From Catellatospora sichuanensis (GTDB taxonomy: Bacteria; Actinomycetota; Actinomycetes; Mycobacteriales; Micromonosporaceae), in contig NZ_VIQO01000010.1 of the NCBI RefSeq assembly GCF_007483665.1, forward strand, positions 310,001 through 374,000: a DNA stretch of 64,000 nucleotides. Direction: 5' to 3'. A program made the translations under genes and the position numbers. The stretch's first letter is position 1; every line of letters starts with the position of its first letter. Positions 29,403 through 38,105 of this stretch are shown here, one piece after another. The notes under the pieces were generated by a model, which was not told the DNA's origin, did not search any database, and saw nothing but the letters and a program-made list of their open reading frames with translations.

Positions 29403-29416
29403 TGGGAACGCTCCCT
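29403..29416. promoter_or_regulatory. CebR-like operator upstream of LplA-like gene
   Basis: TGGGAACGCTCCCT, 12 of 14 matches to TGGGAGCGCTCCCA and identical (reversed) to the site at 26793. Lies between the divergent ROK and binding-protein genes. Confidence 0.55.
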
Positions 29417-29438
29417 TGTGGTCACCGTGAGCTTCGGC

Positions 29439-29465
29439 TAGTTTGTTTAGTCGGAAGACGAACTA
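29439..29465. promoter_or_regulatory. ROK/XylR-type operator
   Basis: TAGTTTGTTT (29439-29448) and AGACGAACTA (29456-29465) form an inverted repeat matching at 8 of 10 positions with a 7-base gap. The half-site resembles the XylR operator arm TTAGTTTGTTT known from Bacillus. Confidence 0.55.
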
Positions 29466-29539
29466 ACTGTATCGCGCAATCGCTCCACAGACACCCCTTT
29501 CCCGATCCTGAGCTTGACAAATGACGAAGGGAGCACGCC

Positions 29540-31210
29540 GTGGACAACCCCCTCGCGGGCGCGGCGGCGAACCGCCGATCGTTCCTGAGCCTGGTAGGCC
29601 TGGGCGCGATCGCCGTCGCAGGCAGTGGCGCACTCGCCGCCTGCGGTGAGAAGGCGGCGGACACGGGCACGACGCAGCAGCTCGACAAACTGCAGGCGGT
29701 CCTGCCCAAGTACCAGCCGCTGGAACTGGTGCAGCCGGACATCAAGGGCGTCTCGCCGGTCGCCAACGGCTTCACCAAGTACCCGTCCGCGCTGGTCGAC
29801 GCGATCACCGAGAAGCCCGGCCGGGGCAGCACCATCACCACCATGACCCCGTTCTGGGGCCAGGTGCCGGCCGGTCCGGGCCAGAACGCCTACCTCGACG
29901 CGATCAACGCGGAGCTGGGCTCCGTGGTCACCCCGGGCGTCCAGGACGGCAACACCTACGCCGACAAGCTGAACGCGATCCTGCCCGCCCGGGACATCCC
30001 GGACGTGCTCTGCATCCCGGGCTGGGAGATCAGCAAGATCCCCAACTTCTCGGAGGCCGCCAAGGCGCTGTTCGAGGACCTCACCGACCACCTCGCCGGG
30101 GACAAGGTCAAGCCGTACCAGATGCTGGCCAGCCTGCCGACCGGTGCCTGGGGCAACGCCGTCTGGAACGAGCGGCTGATGGCGGTGCCGTGGCCGACCG
30201 ACGGCCCCTACCCGTGGGCGCTGTTCCACCGCAAGGACCTCGTGGACGCCGCCGGCGTCGCGATCCCCAAGACCGCCGACGAGCTCTACGACTTCGGCAA
30301 GAAGATGACCAACCCCGGCAAGGGTGTGTGGGCGTTCAACGACATCCAGGCCATGGTCGAGATGATCTTCCGGGTGCCGAACTCCAAGGACGGCTGGGGC
30401 TACAAGAACGGCAAGGTCCAGTTCAAGTACGAGACCGACGAGTTCAAGGCCGCGCTGGAGTTCCTGGCCAAGGTGTACAAGGACGGCCTGATCCACCCGG
30501 AGGTCGTGGCCAGCAAGGGCGCGGACGCGAAGCTGCTCTTCTCCGGTGGCAAGATCGCGATGATCCAGGACGGCGTGGGCGCCTGGCTCGGCATGCAGGC
30601 CGAGCAGCAGAAGGTCACCGCCGGCTTCAACATGCAGCCGGTGCCGTTCTTCGCCGCCGACGGTGGCGCGCCGCTGGTGTGGTCCGCGATCGACCCGGTC
30701 TTCTACACCTTCGTGAAGAAGGGCCTGGGCAAGGAGAAGACCGAGGAGATCCTGCGCGTCCTCAACTTCGTCGCCGCGCCGCTGGGCACCAAGGAGTTCG
30801 AGCTCATCGAGTACGGCGTCGAGGGCAAGCACTTCACCAAGGGCGCCGACGGCTGGCCGGCCGGCACCGACCTGCAGGGCAAGGAGAAGGCGGACCAGTT
30901 CCGCTTCCTGGCCGGCACCGCTCCCACGATCAAGTACGACGCACGGGTTCCCAACTACGTGACCGATCTGATCAACTGGGGGAACGCCGCGGTCAAGCAC
31001 CTCGAGGTCGACCCGTGGCTGGGGATGAAGCTCGAGATGCCGGCGGAGTACGTGAAGGTCAAGCAGCCCACCGAGGACAAGTTCAAGGACATCGCCCGCG
31101 GGCGTCGTCCGCTGTCCGACCTGGATGCGGTGCTCAAGGAGTGGCGTGACGGGGGCGGCGAGGCCGGCCGTGCGCACATGGCGAAGGCGCTGAGCGACGC
31201 CGGCCGATGA
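29540..31210 (+). CDS. Oligosaccharide-binding lipoprotein, LplA family
   Basis: Large extracellular solute-binding protein, 556 residues, of the type paired with LplB/LplC permeases for plant oligosaccharides. Twin-arginine N-terminus (NRRSFLSLVGLG) and lipobox (GALAAC) predict a Tat lipoprotein. The size (larger than family 1 proteins) and the region with MTPFWGQVP and NDIQAMVEMIFRVPN fit the family. GTG start with AAGGGAG six bases upstream. The next permease starts 13 bases downstream. Ligand inferred as a cello- or xyloglucan-type oligosaccharide from the neighbouring hydrolases. Confidence 0.9.
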   Translation: MDNPLAGAAANRRSFLSLVGLGAIAVAGSGALAACGEKAADTGTTQQLDKLQAVLPKYQPLELVQPDIKGVSPVANGFTKYPSALVDAITEKPGRGSTITTMTPFWGQVPAGPGQNAYLDAINAELGSVVTPGVQDGNTYADKLNAILPARDIPDVLCIPGWEISKIPNFSEAAKALFEDLTDHLAGDKVKPYQMLASLPTGAWGNAVWNERLMAVPWPTDGPYPWALFHRKDLVDAAGVAIPKTADELYDFGKKMTNPGKGVWAFNDIQAMVEMIFRVPNSKDGWGYKNGKVQFKYETDEFKAALEFLAKVYKDGLIHPEVVASKGADAKLLFSGGKIAMIQDGVGAWLGMQAEQQKVTAGFNMQPVPFFAADGGAPLVWSAIDPVFYTFVKKGLGKEKTEEILRVLNFVAAPLGTKEFELIEYGVEGKHFTKGADGWPAGTDLQGKEKADQFRFLAGTAPTIKYDARVPNYVTDLINWGNAAVKHLEVDPWLGMKLEMPAEYVKVKQPTEDKFKDIARGRRPLSDLDAVLKEWRDGGGEAGRAHMAKALSDAGR

Positions 31211-31223
31211 ACAGGGAGTCGCT

Positions 31224-32300
31224 GTGAAAGGCACCACCGACGCCGGTGGGCAGTCGTCGGCGGTCCGTCTTCAGGACGGACCGCCGGGACAGCCCGCCGG
31301 CACAGTGGCCGGGTCTTCGGCGGCCCGGCCACTTCCCACGCCCGCGACCGGCGCGCCGACCGGCCGGCGGCGGGCCTCGTTCGCCGCGCGCTGGCGCAGG
31401 GACTGGCCGTTGCTGCTGATGGCCCTGCCCGCCGTGCTGCTGCTGCTGGTCTTCCACTACCTGCCCACGGTGGGCAACGTGGTGGCGTTCAAGGACTACG
31501 ACCAGTGGTCGGGCGACACCGCGATCGAAGCGATCGTGAACAGCCCCTGGATCGGCTTCACCAACTTCGCGGAACTGTTCGCGGACTCCCAGTTCTGGGA
31601 CGCGCTGCGCAACACCCTGCTCATCACCACGTTCCAGCTGGTGTTCTTCTTCCCGCTGCCGATCGCGCTGGCCATCCTGCTCAACAGCGTGGTGTCGAGC
31701 CGACTGCGCGGCTTCATCCAGACAGTGGTCTACCTGCCGCACTTCTTCAGCTGGGTGCTGGTCGTCACGTTCTTCCTGCAGATGCTCGGCGGCTCGGGCC
31801 TGCTGGCCCAGGTGCTGCGGGACAACGGGCTCGAACCGTGGAACATCATGACCAATTCGGACACCTTCATTCTGCTGGTGAGCTCGGAGTCGCTGTGGAA
31901 GGACGTCGGCTGGGGCACCATCATCTTCCTCGCCGCGCTGACCGCGATCGACCAGAACCTGTACGAGGCGGCCGCCTCCGACGGAGCCAACCGGTGGCGG
32001 CGGCTGTGGCACGTCACCCTGCCCGGCCTGCGCCCGGTCGTGGTACTGCTGCTCATCCTGCAACTGGGCAACGCGCTGTCGGTCGGCTTCGAACAGTTCA
32101 TCCTGCAGCGTGACGCGGTCGGCCGACAGGCCGCCGAGGTGCTCGACACCTACGTCTACTACCTCGGCCTGCTCACCCAGGACTACGGGGTCGGCGCGGC
32201 GGCCGGGCTGTTCAAGGCCGTGATCGGCCTGATCCTGATCCTGGTCGCGAACCGGGTGGCCCGCCGCTTCGGCGAGGAGGGGGTGTTCGTCCGCTCATGA
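31224..32300 (+). CDS. Oligosaccharide ABC permease, LplB family
   Basis: Membrane permease of 358 residues. After a ~55-residue polar N-terminus come six membrane segments (first: LLLMALPAVLLLLVFHYLP), with the EAA motif YEAAASDGANRW. Typical LplB features are the FKDYDQW and FTNFAELF stretches. GTG start with AGGGAG five bases upstream. The stop codon lies inside repeat copy B. Partner of the flanking LplA- and LplC-like proteins. Confidence 0.9.
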   Translation: MKGTTDAGGQSSAVRLQDGPPGQPAGTVAGSSAARPLPTPATGAPTGRRRASFAARWRRDWPLLLMALPAVLLLLVFHYLPTVGNVVAFKDYDQWSGDTAIEAIVNSPWIGFTNFAELFADSQFWDALRNTLLITTFQLVFFFPLPIALAILLNSVVSSRLRGFIQTVVYLPHFFSWVLVVTFFLQMLGGSGLLAQVLRDNGLEPWNIMTNSDTFILLVSSESLWKDVGWGTIIFLAALTAIDQNLYEAAASDGANRWRRLWHVTLPGLRPVVVLLLILQLGNALSVGFEQFILQRDAVGRQAAEVLDTYVYYLGLLTQDYGVGAAAGLFKAVIGLILILVANRVARRFGEEGVFVRS

Positions 32301-32367
32301 GCGAACGCAGCGAGCGAATCGTTCGGTCTGGCACCCATGCCGCCGACGAGCGCAGCGAGGAGAAGGC
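32297..32367 (+). repeat. GAGCGCAGCGAG repeat, copy B
   Basis: ATGAGCGAACGCAGCGAGCG at the left contains the TGA stop of the LplB-like gene; GACGAGCGCAGCGAGGAG (32345-32362) followed by AAGGC forms the ribosome site of the LplC-like gene at 32368. The 18-base right core is identical in all three copies. Confidence 0.85.
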
Positions 32368-33300
32368 ATGACCACCGTGACCCCTGCCATGCGCGCCCGC
32401 CGTCGGCGCGCCCAGCGGCCGCCCTGGGAGGAGCCCCCCACGGTTCCCGGGCGGCTCGGCAAGGGCCTGCTGCTGACCGCGGTGGTGCTGGCGGTGCTGA
32501 TCCCGATGTGGTCGGTGATCGTGACCAGCTTCTCGTCGAAGCAGGCGATCGCCGACGCGGGCGGCATGGTCTTCCTGCCGCGCGACTTCGACATCTCCGC
32601 ATACGTGCTGATCTTCACCCGGGGCGAGGTGTCGTCGGCGATCTGGAACAGCGTGTTCGTCACCGTCGTAGGCACCACGCTCAGCCTGGTCTGCACCGTG
32701 CTCGCCGCGTACGGCCTGTCCCGCCCCGGCAGCCTCTGGCACCGCCCCTTGCTGATGTTCTTCCTGATCACGTTCCTGATCGGGCCCGGACTGGTGCCCA
32801 CCTACGTGGTGGTGACCAGCCTCGGGCTCAAGGACTCGCACTGGGCGCTGATCCTGCCCGCCGCGGTCAACGCGTTCAACCTGATGGTGGTACGCCAGTT
32901 CTTCATGGGCATCCCCGCGGAACTGCTCGACAGCGCCCGCATCGACGGCGCGGGCGAGTGGACCATCCTCGCCCGGATCGTGCTGCCGCTGTCCAAGGCC
33001 GTCGTGGCCGTGGTGGGCCTGTTCTACGCGGTCGGCTACTGGAACATCTACTTCAACGCGGTCCTCTACCTCAACGACGCCGAGGACCGAGTGGTGCAGC
33101 AGGTGTTGCAGGCGTACATCATCGCCGGCCAGAGCCCCGCAGGCATCGGCTCCCCGCCCGCCCTGGGCTTCAACGCCCCACCCAGCCTCGCCGTCAAAAT
33201 GGCCGTCGTCGTCGTGGTCCTCATCCCCGTGGTCGCCGTCTACCCCTTCATCCAGCGCCACTTCACCAAGGGCGTCATCACTGGCGCCCTCAAAGGCTGA
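32368..33300 (+). CDS. Oligosaccharide ABC permease, LplC family
   Basis: Second membrane permease of the importer, 310 residues, six predicted membrane segments (first: GLLLTAVVLAVLIPMWSVIV), with LLDSARIDGAGEW as the EAA motif. Carries the LplC-type ending in YPFIQRHFTKGVITGALKG. ATG start; GAGGAG supplied by the repeat. No ATPase gene adjoins, as for the first transporter. Confidence 0.9.
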   Translation: MTTVTPAMRARRRRAQRPPWEEPPTVPGRLGKGLLLTAVVLAVLIPMWSVIVTSFSSKQAIADAGGMVFLPRDFDISAYVLIFTRGEVSSAIWNSVFVTVVGTTLSLVCTVLAAYGLSRPGSLWHRPLLMFFLITFLIGPGLVPTYVVVTSLGLKDSHWALILPAAVNAFNLMVVRQFFMGIPAELLDSARIDGAGEWTILARIVLPLSKAVVAVVGLFYAVGYWNIYFNAVLYLNDAEDRVVQQVLQAYIIAGQSPAGIGSPPALGFNAPPSLAVKMAVVVVVLIPVVAVYPFIQRHFTKGVITGALKG

Positions 33301-33368
33301 TCGCCGCGGCCCTCCCTTCGCCGCGGCGATCTCCACCCCACCCCACCCCCACCCCACCCCCCACCGCG

Positions 33369-33439
33369 ACGATCTTGCGCGAACTGTGGGTACGACACGC
33401 CCTTATGGGGCGAACCCGCAGCGGTTCGCGCAAGATCGT
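33369..33439. repeat. Nested hairpin repeat, copy 2
   Basis: ACGATCTTGCGCGAAC (33369-33384) pairs with its exact complement (33424-33439); the loop holds CGCCC/GGGCG and GGGT/ACCC pairs. Lies between convergent genes and probably terminates both. Confidence 0.75.
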
Positions 33440-33459
33440 CGTGATCTTGCCGGTGTGGG

Positions 33460-34224
33460 TCAGGTGAGGAACGAGACGATGGCGGCGGCGAATTCGGGGT
33501 TGCGGACCACGGTGAGGTGGTCGCCCGACAGGACCTTCCAGCGGGCGTCGGGCAGGGCGGCGGCGAGTACCTCCGGGCGGGTCGCCAGCCAGTCGTCCGT
33601 GCCGGCCAGAACGAGGGCGGGGATCGTGATCCGGTCGAGGGCGATCGGGGTACGGTGGCCGGCCTGCGCCTGAGCGGCGAGCGCCTGGCGGTCCGCGCCG
33701 GAAGCGTCGGCGAACAGGCGGAATCCCATCACTCGCTCGTCGGTGATGATGCGCGGGTCGTCGGCGAGCAGGCCGTCGATCAGCGCCCGACCCGGCAGCG
33801 CGGCGCGGTCCACACCGCCCTGCTCGACCGCGCCCGCGCCGATGCCGCCGGTCACCAGCCGCCGGATGCGGTGGTCGGTGGCGGCGGTGAGCAGGGCGAC
33901 GACGCCGCCCATGGAGTAGCCGACCAGGTCCACCCGGTCCAGCCCCAGCACGTCGAAGAGCGTGGCGAGGTCGCGGGCCATTTTGTCCTCGCCGTAGCGC
34001 GCGGGGTCGTGCGGCTTCTCGGACGCGCCGTGGCCGCGGGCGTCGACGGCGACGACTCGCCGGCCTGCGGCGACGAGGGCGTCGACGATGCCGGGCGCGT
34101 GCCAGTTGGCCGCCGCCGACGTGCTGAACCCGTGGTGCAGCACGACGGGTGGCAGGTCGCCGCCGGGCTCGCCCCAGGAATAGTGGGCCAGGATGGTGCC
34201 GTCGAAGGACGTGAAGGTCTGCAT
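33460..34224 (-). CDS. Alpha/beta-fold hydrolase
   Basis: Cytoplasmic alpha/beta hydrolase, 254 residues. Oxyanion region HHGFSTS, the motif RGHGASEKP, nucleophile elbow GYSMGG (Ser about residue 105), acid in LAGTDDW and His in SGDHL near the C-terminus, so the triad is complete. Resembles esterase/peroxidase-like hydrolases; substrate unknown. ATG with GGAG upstream. Confidence 0.85.
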   Translation of the reverse strand: MQTFTSFDGTILAHYSWGEPGGDLPPVVLHHGFSTSAAANWHAPGIVDALVAAGRRVVAVDARGHGASEKPHDPARYGEDKMARDLATLFDVLGLDRVDLVGYSMGGVVALLTAATDHRIRRLVTGGIGAGAVEQGGVDRAALPGRALIDGLLADDPRIITDERVMGFRLFADASGADRQALAAQAQAGHRTPIALDRITIPALVLAGTDDWLATRPEVLAAALPDARWKVLSGDHLTVVRNPEFAAAIVSFLT

Positions 34225-34397
34225 GCGGATCTCCGATCAGGTCAGGGACGACGCGCCCGCGCCCGAGCGGCACGCCGCCCAGGGTTGCGTGCGGCCGGCG
34301 GCGCTGTGTCCAGTCTCCGGAGCCGCGGGCAGGCAGGCATCGGTGGTTTCACCGGTCCGTCCGGACGCGCCGCGTCGCGCCACCGGGTGGTGGCCGC

Positions 34398-35633
34398 TCA
34401 GGTGGCCGCGGGCTCGGCGGCGTCGGCGCGTACCCCCGGCGGTCGCCCGGATCCGGCGGGGACGGCGGCCGCGAACGGGCGGGTCAGCGCGGGAGTCAGC
34501 GCGAGGGTGACCAGGACCGAGGCGGCGGCCAGTACGGTCATCGCGGTGCCCGGCCCGGTGTGCTGGGCGACGAGGCCCGCGACGGTCGCGCCGACCGCCT
34601 GCATGGTGAGCATTCCCGAGCTGTGCAGCCCGAGCGCGTGGCCGCGCATGGACTCCGGGGTGAGCGCCAGCAGCCGCTCCTGCAGCAGCAGTCCCGCGCC
34701 GAAGCCGCCTGAGGCCAGCACCACGGCGACGACGGCCACCGGCAGCGCCGGGGTGAGCGCGAAGACCAGATAGGGCAGGGCCAGCAGCAGGCGCAACGGC
34801 GTGACGAAGGCCGCCCGGCGCCGTGCGGGCAGGAACCGGCCCGCGGTCATGTCCCCCGCCAGCATGCCGAGCGCCCCGGCGACGAACAGCACGCCGGCGG
34901 CGTCGGGGGCGTACGGGACGAACAGCGCCTCGCAGCCGACGATGAGCCCGTTGGGCACCCACAGCGACAGGTAGACCGCACGCCGCGGCCGGGACGACCA
35001 CAGCGTCGCGTTGCTGCGCCACGTCTGCCGCACCGAGGGGCGACCGGCGGCGCGCGGCGCGCGGCGGGTCAGCCCGAAGCGCAGGCAGAGCGCGGCCGTC
35101 CCATGCAGCGCCGCGCTGCCCAGCAGCGCCAGCCGGGGGGAGATGCCGGTCGCGACGAGCACACCGCCCAGCGCGAAGCCGGTGATCTGCATGACGCCGA
35201 CGGACATGTTCATCACCGATCGTCCCAGCAGGTAGCCGCCCTCCGGCAGGATCTCACCGAGCAGGCCCCAGCGGATCCCGCCCGTCACCGAGCTGACCAG
35301 CCCCTGGCACAGCAGCACGGCGAGCATGGCCGCGATCGGCATGCCGGGTGCGGCCAGCGCCAGGGATCCGGCGCAGAACAGCAGGGCGGCGCCGGCCAGC
35401 GCGATCCGCGGCGGCACCCGGTCGGCTGCCGACAGCAGCGTCATCGCACCGACGACCTGCATGAACGACGCACCGAACATGGCGATCGCGGACAGCAGCG
35501 GCGAGCCCGTCCGGGTGTAGACGAGCGTGCCCAGGGCCAGCCCGCTGAGCGTGCCTGCGGCGACCTGGATCGACATCGCGGCGAACAGCGGGCGGAACTC
35601 GGGTACGCGGAACAGTTCACGGTAGGTCTGCAC
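34398..35633 (-). CDS. MFS transporter
   Basis: Major facilitator efflux-type protein, about 411 residues, about 12 membrane segments. Begins VQTYRELFRVPEFRPLFAAM, the typical start of a subgroup of actinobacterial MFS exporters. The frame stays open far upstream but that part is antisense to the next gene. GTG 35633 and GTG 35660 are both possible starts; neither has a strong ribosome site. Divergent from an ArsR-type regulator with a shared control region, so probably repressed by it. Confidence 0.85.
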   Translation of the reverse strand: MQTYRELFRVPEFRPLFAAMSIQVAAGTLSGLALGTLVYTRTGSPLLSAIAMFGASFMQVVGAMTLLSAADRVPPRIALAGAALLFCAGSLALAAPGMPIAAMLAVLLCQGLVSSVTGGIRWGLLGEILPEGGYLLGRSVMNMSVGVMQITGFALGGVLVATGISPRLALLGSAALHGTAALCLRFGLTRRAPRAAGRPSVRQTWRSNATLWSSRPRRAVYLSLWVPNGLIVGCEALFVPYAPDAAGVLFVAGALGMLAGDMTAGRFLPARRRAAFVTPLRLLLALPYLVFALTPALPVAVVAVVLASGGFGAGLLLQERLLALTPESMRGHALGLHSSGMLTMQAVGATVAGLVAQHTGPGTAMTVLAAASVLVTLALTPALTRPFAAAVPAGSGRPPGVRADAAEPAAT

Positions 35634-35670
35634 GCGGGAAGTCTCGGCCGGGGAGATCACCGGAGCTACA

Positions 35671-35690
35671 GTTTCGCATGGAGGCGAAAC
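35671..35690. promoter_or_regulatory. Inverted repeat between MFS and ArsR genes
   Basis: GTTTCGC and GCGAAAC, perfect 7-base arms with a 6-base gap that contains the ribosome site GGAG of the regulator. Likely operator for autoregulation. Confidence 0.6.
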
Positions 35691-36659
35691 ATGGGGCTCT
35701 GGCAGATCGACGCGGACGTTCTCGCGACCAGCAGGTTCGCCGTGTCCGGACTGGTCGAGGCGCTGGCCTGCCTGAGTCTTCTGGAGTACGACAGCCCGCC
35801 GCCGGGACAGGAGCCGTGGTTCCGGGAGCACCGCGCGGCCTACCAGCGCATGATGGCCGCCGACTCGCTGCGACGGCCGCTGGTGCGTACGGCACTGCGC
35901 CCGAGGTCCATCGCCGACTTCGTCTGCCGCCCGCCGGTGCCGCAGGACCGAGGGTTCGCCGACGAGCTCGCCCGGCTGCGGCAGACCCCGGTGGCGGAGG
36001 CGCTCGCCGACCTGCGGGCGGGCGGCCCGATCCGGTCCGAACTCGACACACCCGACCTGGTGGAGCGCACCGCCGATATCCTGGAGTGGGTGTGGACGCA
36101 CACCGTCGAGCCGACCTGGGCGAAGCGCCGCCTGCTGTTCGAGGCCGACATCATCGCCCGTACCCAGCAGCTGAGCACGGGTGGCTGGGCGGCGGCGCTC
36201 GACGGGTTGCGGCCGGGCCTGCGCTGGCTCGGCGGGGGCCGCCTGCAGATCAACGTGTACGACAATCCGCCGCGCGTGCTGACCGACGCGCAGCTCAGCT
36301 TCATCCCGAGCAGCGCTCGCCGGGGTTGGGTGTGCTGGCTGCTGCCCAGCCGGTACGCCGTCGTCTACCCGTGTGCGGGGCGGCTGGCGGCACCGGCCCC
36401 CGACGCCTCGCCGGCGGCGCTGGACCGGCTGCTCGGACCCGGGCGCGCCGCGATCCTGTGCCACCTGGACGCGCCGCTGAGCACCACCCAGCTGGTCGCC
36501 GTCACGGGTGCGGTGCTGGGTTCCGTGGGCCGTCACCTGAAGGTGCTACTGGACGCGCAGCTCGTACGCCGCCGCCGGGCGGGCCGCTCGGTGCTCTACT
36601 ACCGCACCGAGGCCGGCGATCAGCTCGTGCGGCTCAATCGCAGTCCGCAGGAAGGTTAA
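35691..36659 (+). CDS. ArsR-family regulator with N-terminal DUF5937-type domain
   Basis: Transcription regulator of 322 residues. The C-terminal ~90 residues form a winged helix (RAAILCHLDAPLSTTQLVAVTG, with VGRHLKVLLDAQLVRRRRAG and VLYYRTEAG; given in parts). The N-terminal part is a domain of unknown function common to actinobacterial ArsR-like proteins. Start ATG 35691 with GGAGGCG upstream. Divergent from the MFS gene. The inducing compound is unknown. Confidence 0.85.
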   Translation: MGLWQIDADVLATSRFAVSGLVEALACLSLLEYDSPPPGQEPWFREHRAAYQRMMAADSLRRPLVRTALRPRSIADFVCRPPVPQDRGFADELARLRQTPVAEALADLRAGGPIRSELDTPDLVERTADILEWVWTHTVEPTWAKRRLLFEADIIARTQQLSTGGWAAALDGLRPGLRWLGGGRLQINVYDNPPRVLTDAQLSFIPSSARRGWVCWLLPSRYAVVYPCAGRLAAPAPDASPAALDRLLGPGRAAILCHLDAPLSTTQLVAVTGAVLGSVGRHLKVLLDAQLVRRRRAGRSVLYYRTEAGDQLVRLNRSPQEG

Positions 36660-36705
36660 GAAGGGCACCTTCTACAACACATAGCGATGTGAAGGTGCCC
36701 TTCCT
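36658..36705. repeat. GAAGGGCACCTTC palindrome, copy 3 (between convergent genes)
   Basis: AGAAGGGCACCTTC and its complement flank a loop related to the ACAACGC segment of copies 1 and 2 but with mismatches. Placed between the convergent ArsR and xylulokinase genes. Confidence 0.8.
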
Positions 36706-36708
36706 TTG

Positions 36709-38100
36709 TCAAGGGCGGGGGAGGGTGCGGTCGCGGGCTTCGGCGTAGCGGGCGCGGACGGTGGCGTGCGCGTCGGCCTCGAAGAGTTCGAGGCCGTCGA
36801 GGGTCCAGGCGGGGGCGGCTCCGGTGGTGATCCAGGCAGCCTGGCGGGCGGCGCCGTCGGCGACGTACTCACCGGGCGGGGGGACGGCGACGGGGCAGCC
36901 GAACACGGACGGGGCGATGCGGCGCACCGCCTCGGACTTCGCGCCGCCGCCGACCAGGAGCACCCGGTTGACGGTCGCGCCCTGGCCACGCAGGGCGTCG
37001 AGGCCGTCGGCCAGCGCGCAGAGCATGCCTTCGACGGCCGCGCGGGCCAGGTGCGCGGGGTTCGACGTGCCCAGGGTGAGGCCGTGCAGGGAGCCGGTCG
37101 CGTCGGGCTTGTTGGGGGTGCGCTCGCCCTCCAGGTAGGGCACCAGAACGAGGCCGTCGCTGCCGGCCGGGGCGGACAGGGCCAGCCGGGACAGCTCGGC
37201 GTGGTCGACGCCCAGCATGGTGGCGGCGGCGTCGAGCACGCGGGCGGCGTTGAGGGTGCAGACCAGGGGCAGGAAGTGGCCGGTGGCGTCGGCGAACCCG
37301 GCGACGGTGCCGGTGTCGTCGGCCGCGGGGACCGACGCGACGCTGAACACGGTGCCGGAGGTGCCGATGGAGACGATCACGTCGCCGGGCTGCGCGCCCA
37401 CGCCGAGCGCGGCCGCGGCGTTGTCCCCGGCACCGGGGCCGAGCAGTGCGCCCGCCGGGGTCCGGCCGGGCGAGCCGTCGGGGCCGAGCACCGCGGGCAG
37501 CAGCAGCTCGCGGCCGAAGGCCAGCTTGAGCAGGTCGCGACGGTATTCGCCGGTGCTGGGTGACCAGTAACCGGTGCCGGACGCGTCACTTCGGTCGGTG
37601 GCCAGTGCCGCGAGGTCCCCGGTGCCGCCCAGGCGCCAGGTGAGCCAGTCGTGCGGCAGGCAGACAGCCTCGGTGCGGGCGGCGTTGTCCGGCTCGTGCC
37701 GGGCCAGCCAGCGCAGCTTGGTGACGGTGAACGAGGCGACCGGCACGCTGCCGACGGCGTCGGCCCAGGCGCGCGGGCCGCCGAGTTCGGCGACGAGGTC
37801 GTCGGCGGCCTGCGCGGACCGGGTGTCGTTCCAGAGCAGGGCGTCCCGGACGACCTGGCCGTCGGCGTCGAGGCAGACCATGCCGTGCTGCTGGCCGCCG
37901 ACCGAGACCGCGGCGACGTCGTCCAGCCCGCCCGCCGCGGCGATCGCCGTCTGGAGGGCCTGCCACCAGGCGTCGGGCGGGCAGGACGTGCCGTCGGGGT
38001 GGCTCGCCCGCCCCTGGCGGACCAGCGCACCGGTGTCGGCGTCGCGGACCACCACCTTGCACGATTGGGTGGAGGAGTCGATGCCGGCGACGAGTGTCAT
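36709..38100 (-). CDS. xylB: Xylulokinase
   Basis: FGGY-family carbohydrate kinase, 463 residues, phosphorylating D-xylulose to xylulose-5-phosphate. N-terminal [18 protein letters not shown], the catalytic Asp in LPHDWLTW, and the C-terminal [15 protein letters not shown] and GGGAKS stretches match xylulokinases. The ATG has AGGAG ten bases upstream and lies 5 bases after the stop of the alpha-xylosidase gene, so xylose released by that enzyme is likely its origin. A xylose isomerase gene is not in the window. Confidence 0.92.
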   Translation of the reverse strand: MTLVAGIDSSTQSCKVVVRDADTGALVRQGRASHPDGTSCPPDAWWQALQTAIAAAGGLDDVAAVSVGGQQHGMVCLDADGQVVRDALLWNDTRSAQAADDLVAELGGPRAWADAVGSVPVASFTVTKLRWLARHEPDNAARTEAVCLPHDWLTWRLGGTGDLAALATDRSDASGTGYWSPSTGEYRRDLLKLAFGRELLLPAVLGPDGSPGRTPAGALLGPGAGDNAAAALGVGAQPGDVIVSIGTSGTVFSVASVPAADDTGTVAGFADATGHFLPLVCTLNAARVLDAAATMLGVDHAELSRLALSAPAGSDGLVLVPYLEGERTPNKPDATGSLHGLTLGTSNPAHLARAAVEGMLCALADGLDALRGQGATVNRVLLVGGGAKSEAVRRIAPSVFGCPVAVPPPGEYVADGAARQAAWITTGAAPAWTLDGLELFEADAHATVRARYAEARDRTLPRP

Positions 38101-38105
38101 GGGGT

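Noticed and set aside
34398-36536. A 712-residue frame giving the MFS protein a 300-residue N-terminal extension
   Set aside because: The extension is antisense to the ArsR-type gene and has no protein-like pattern.
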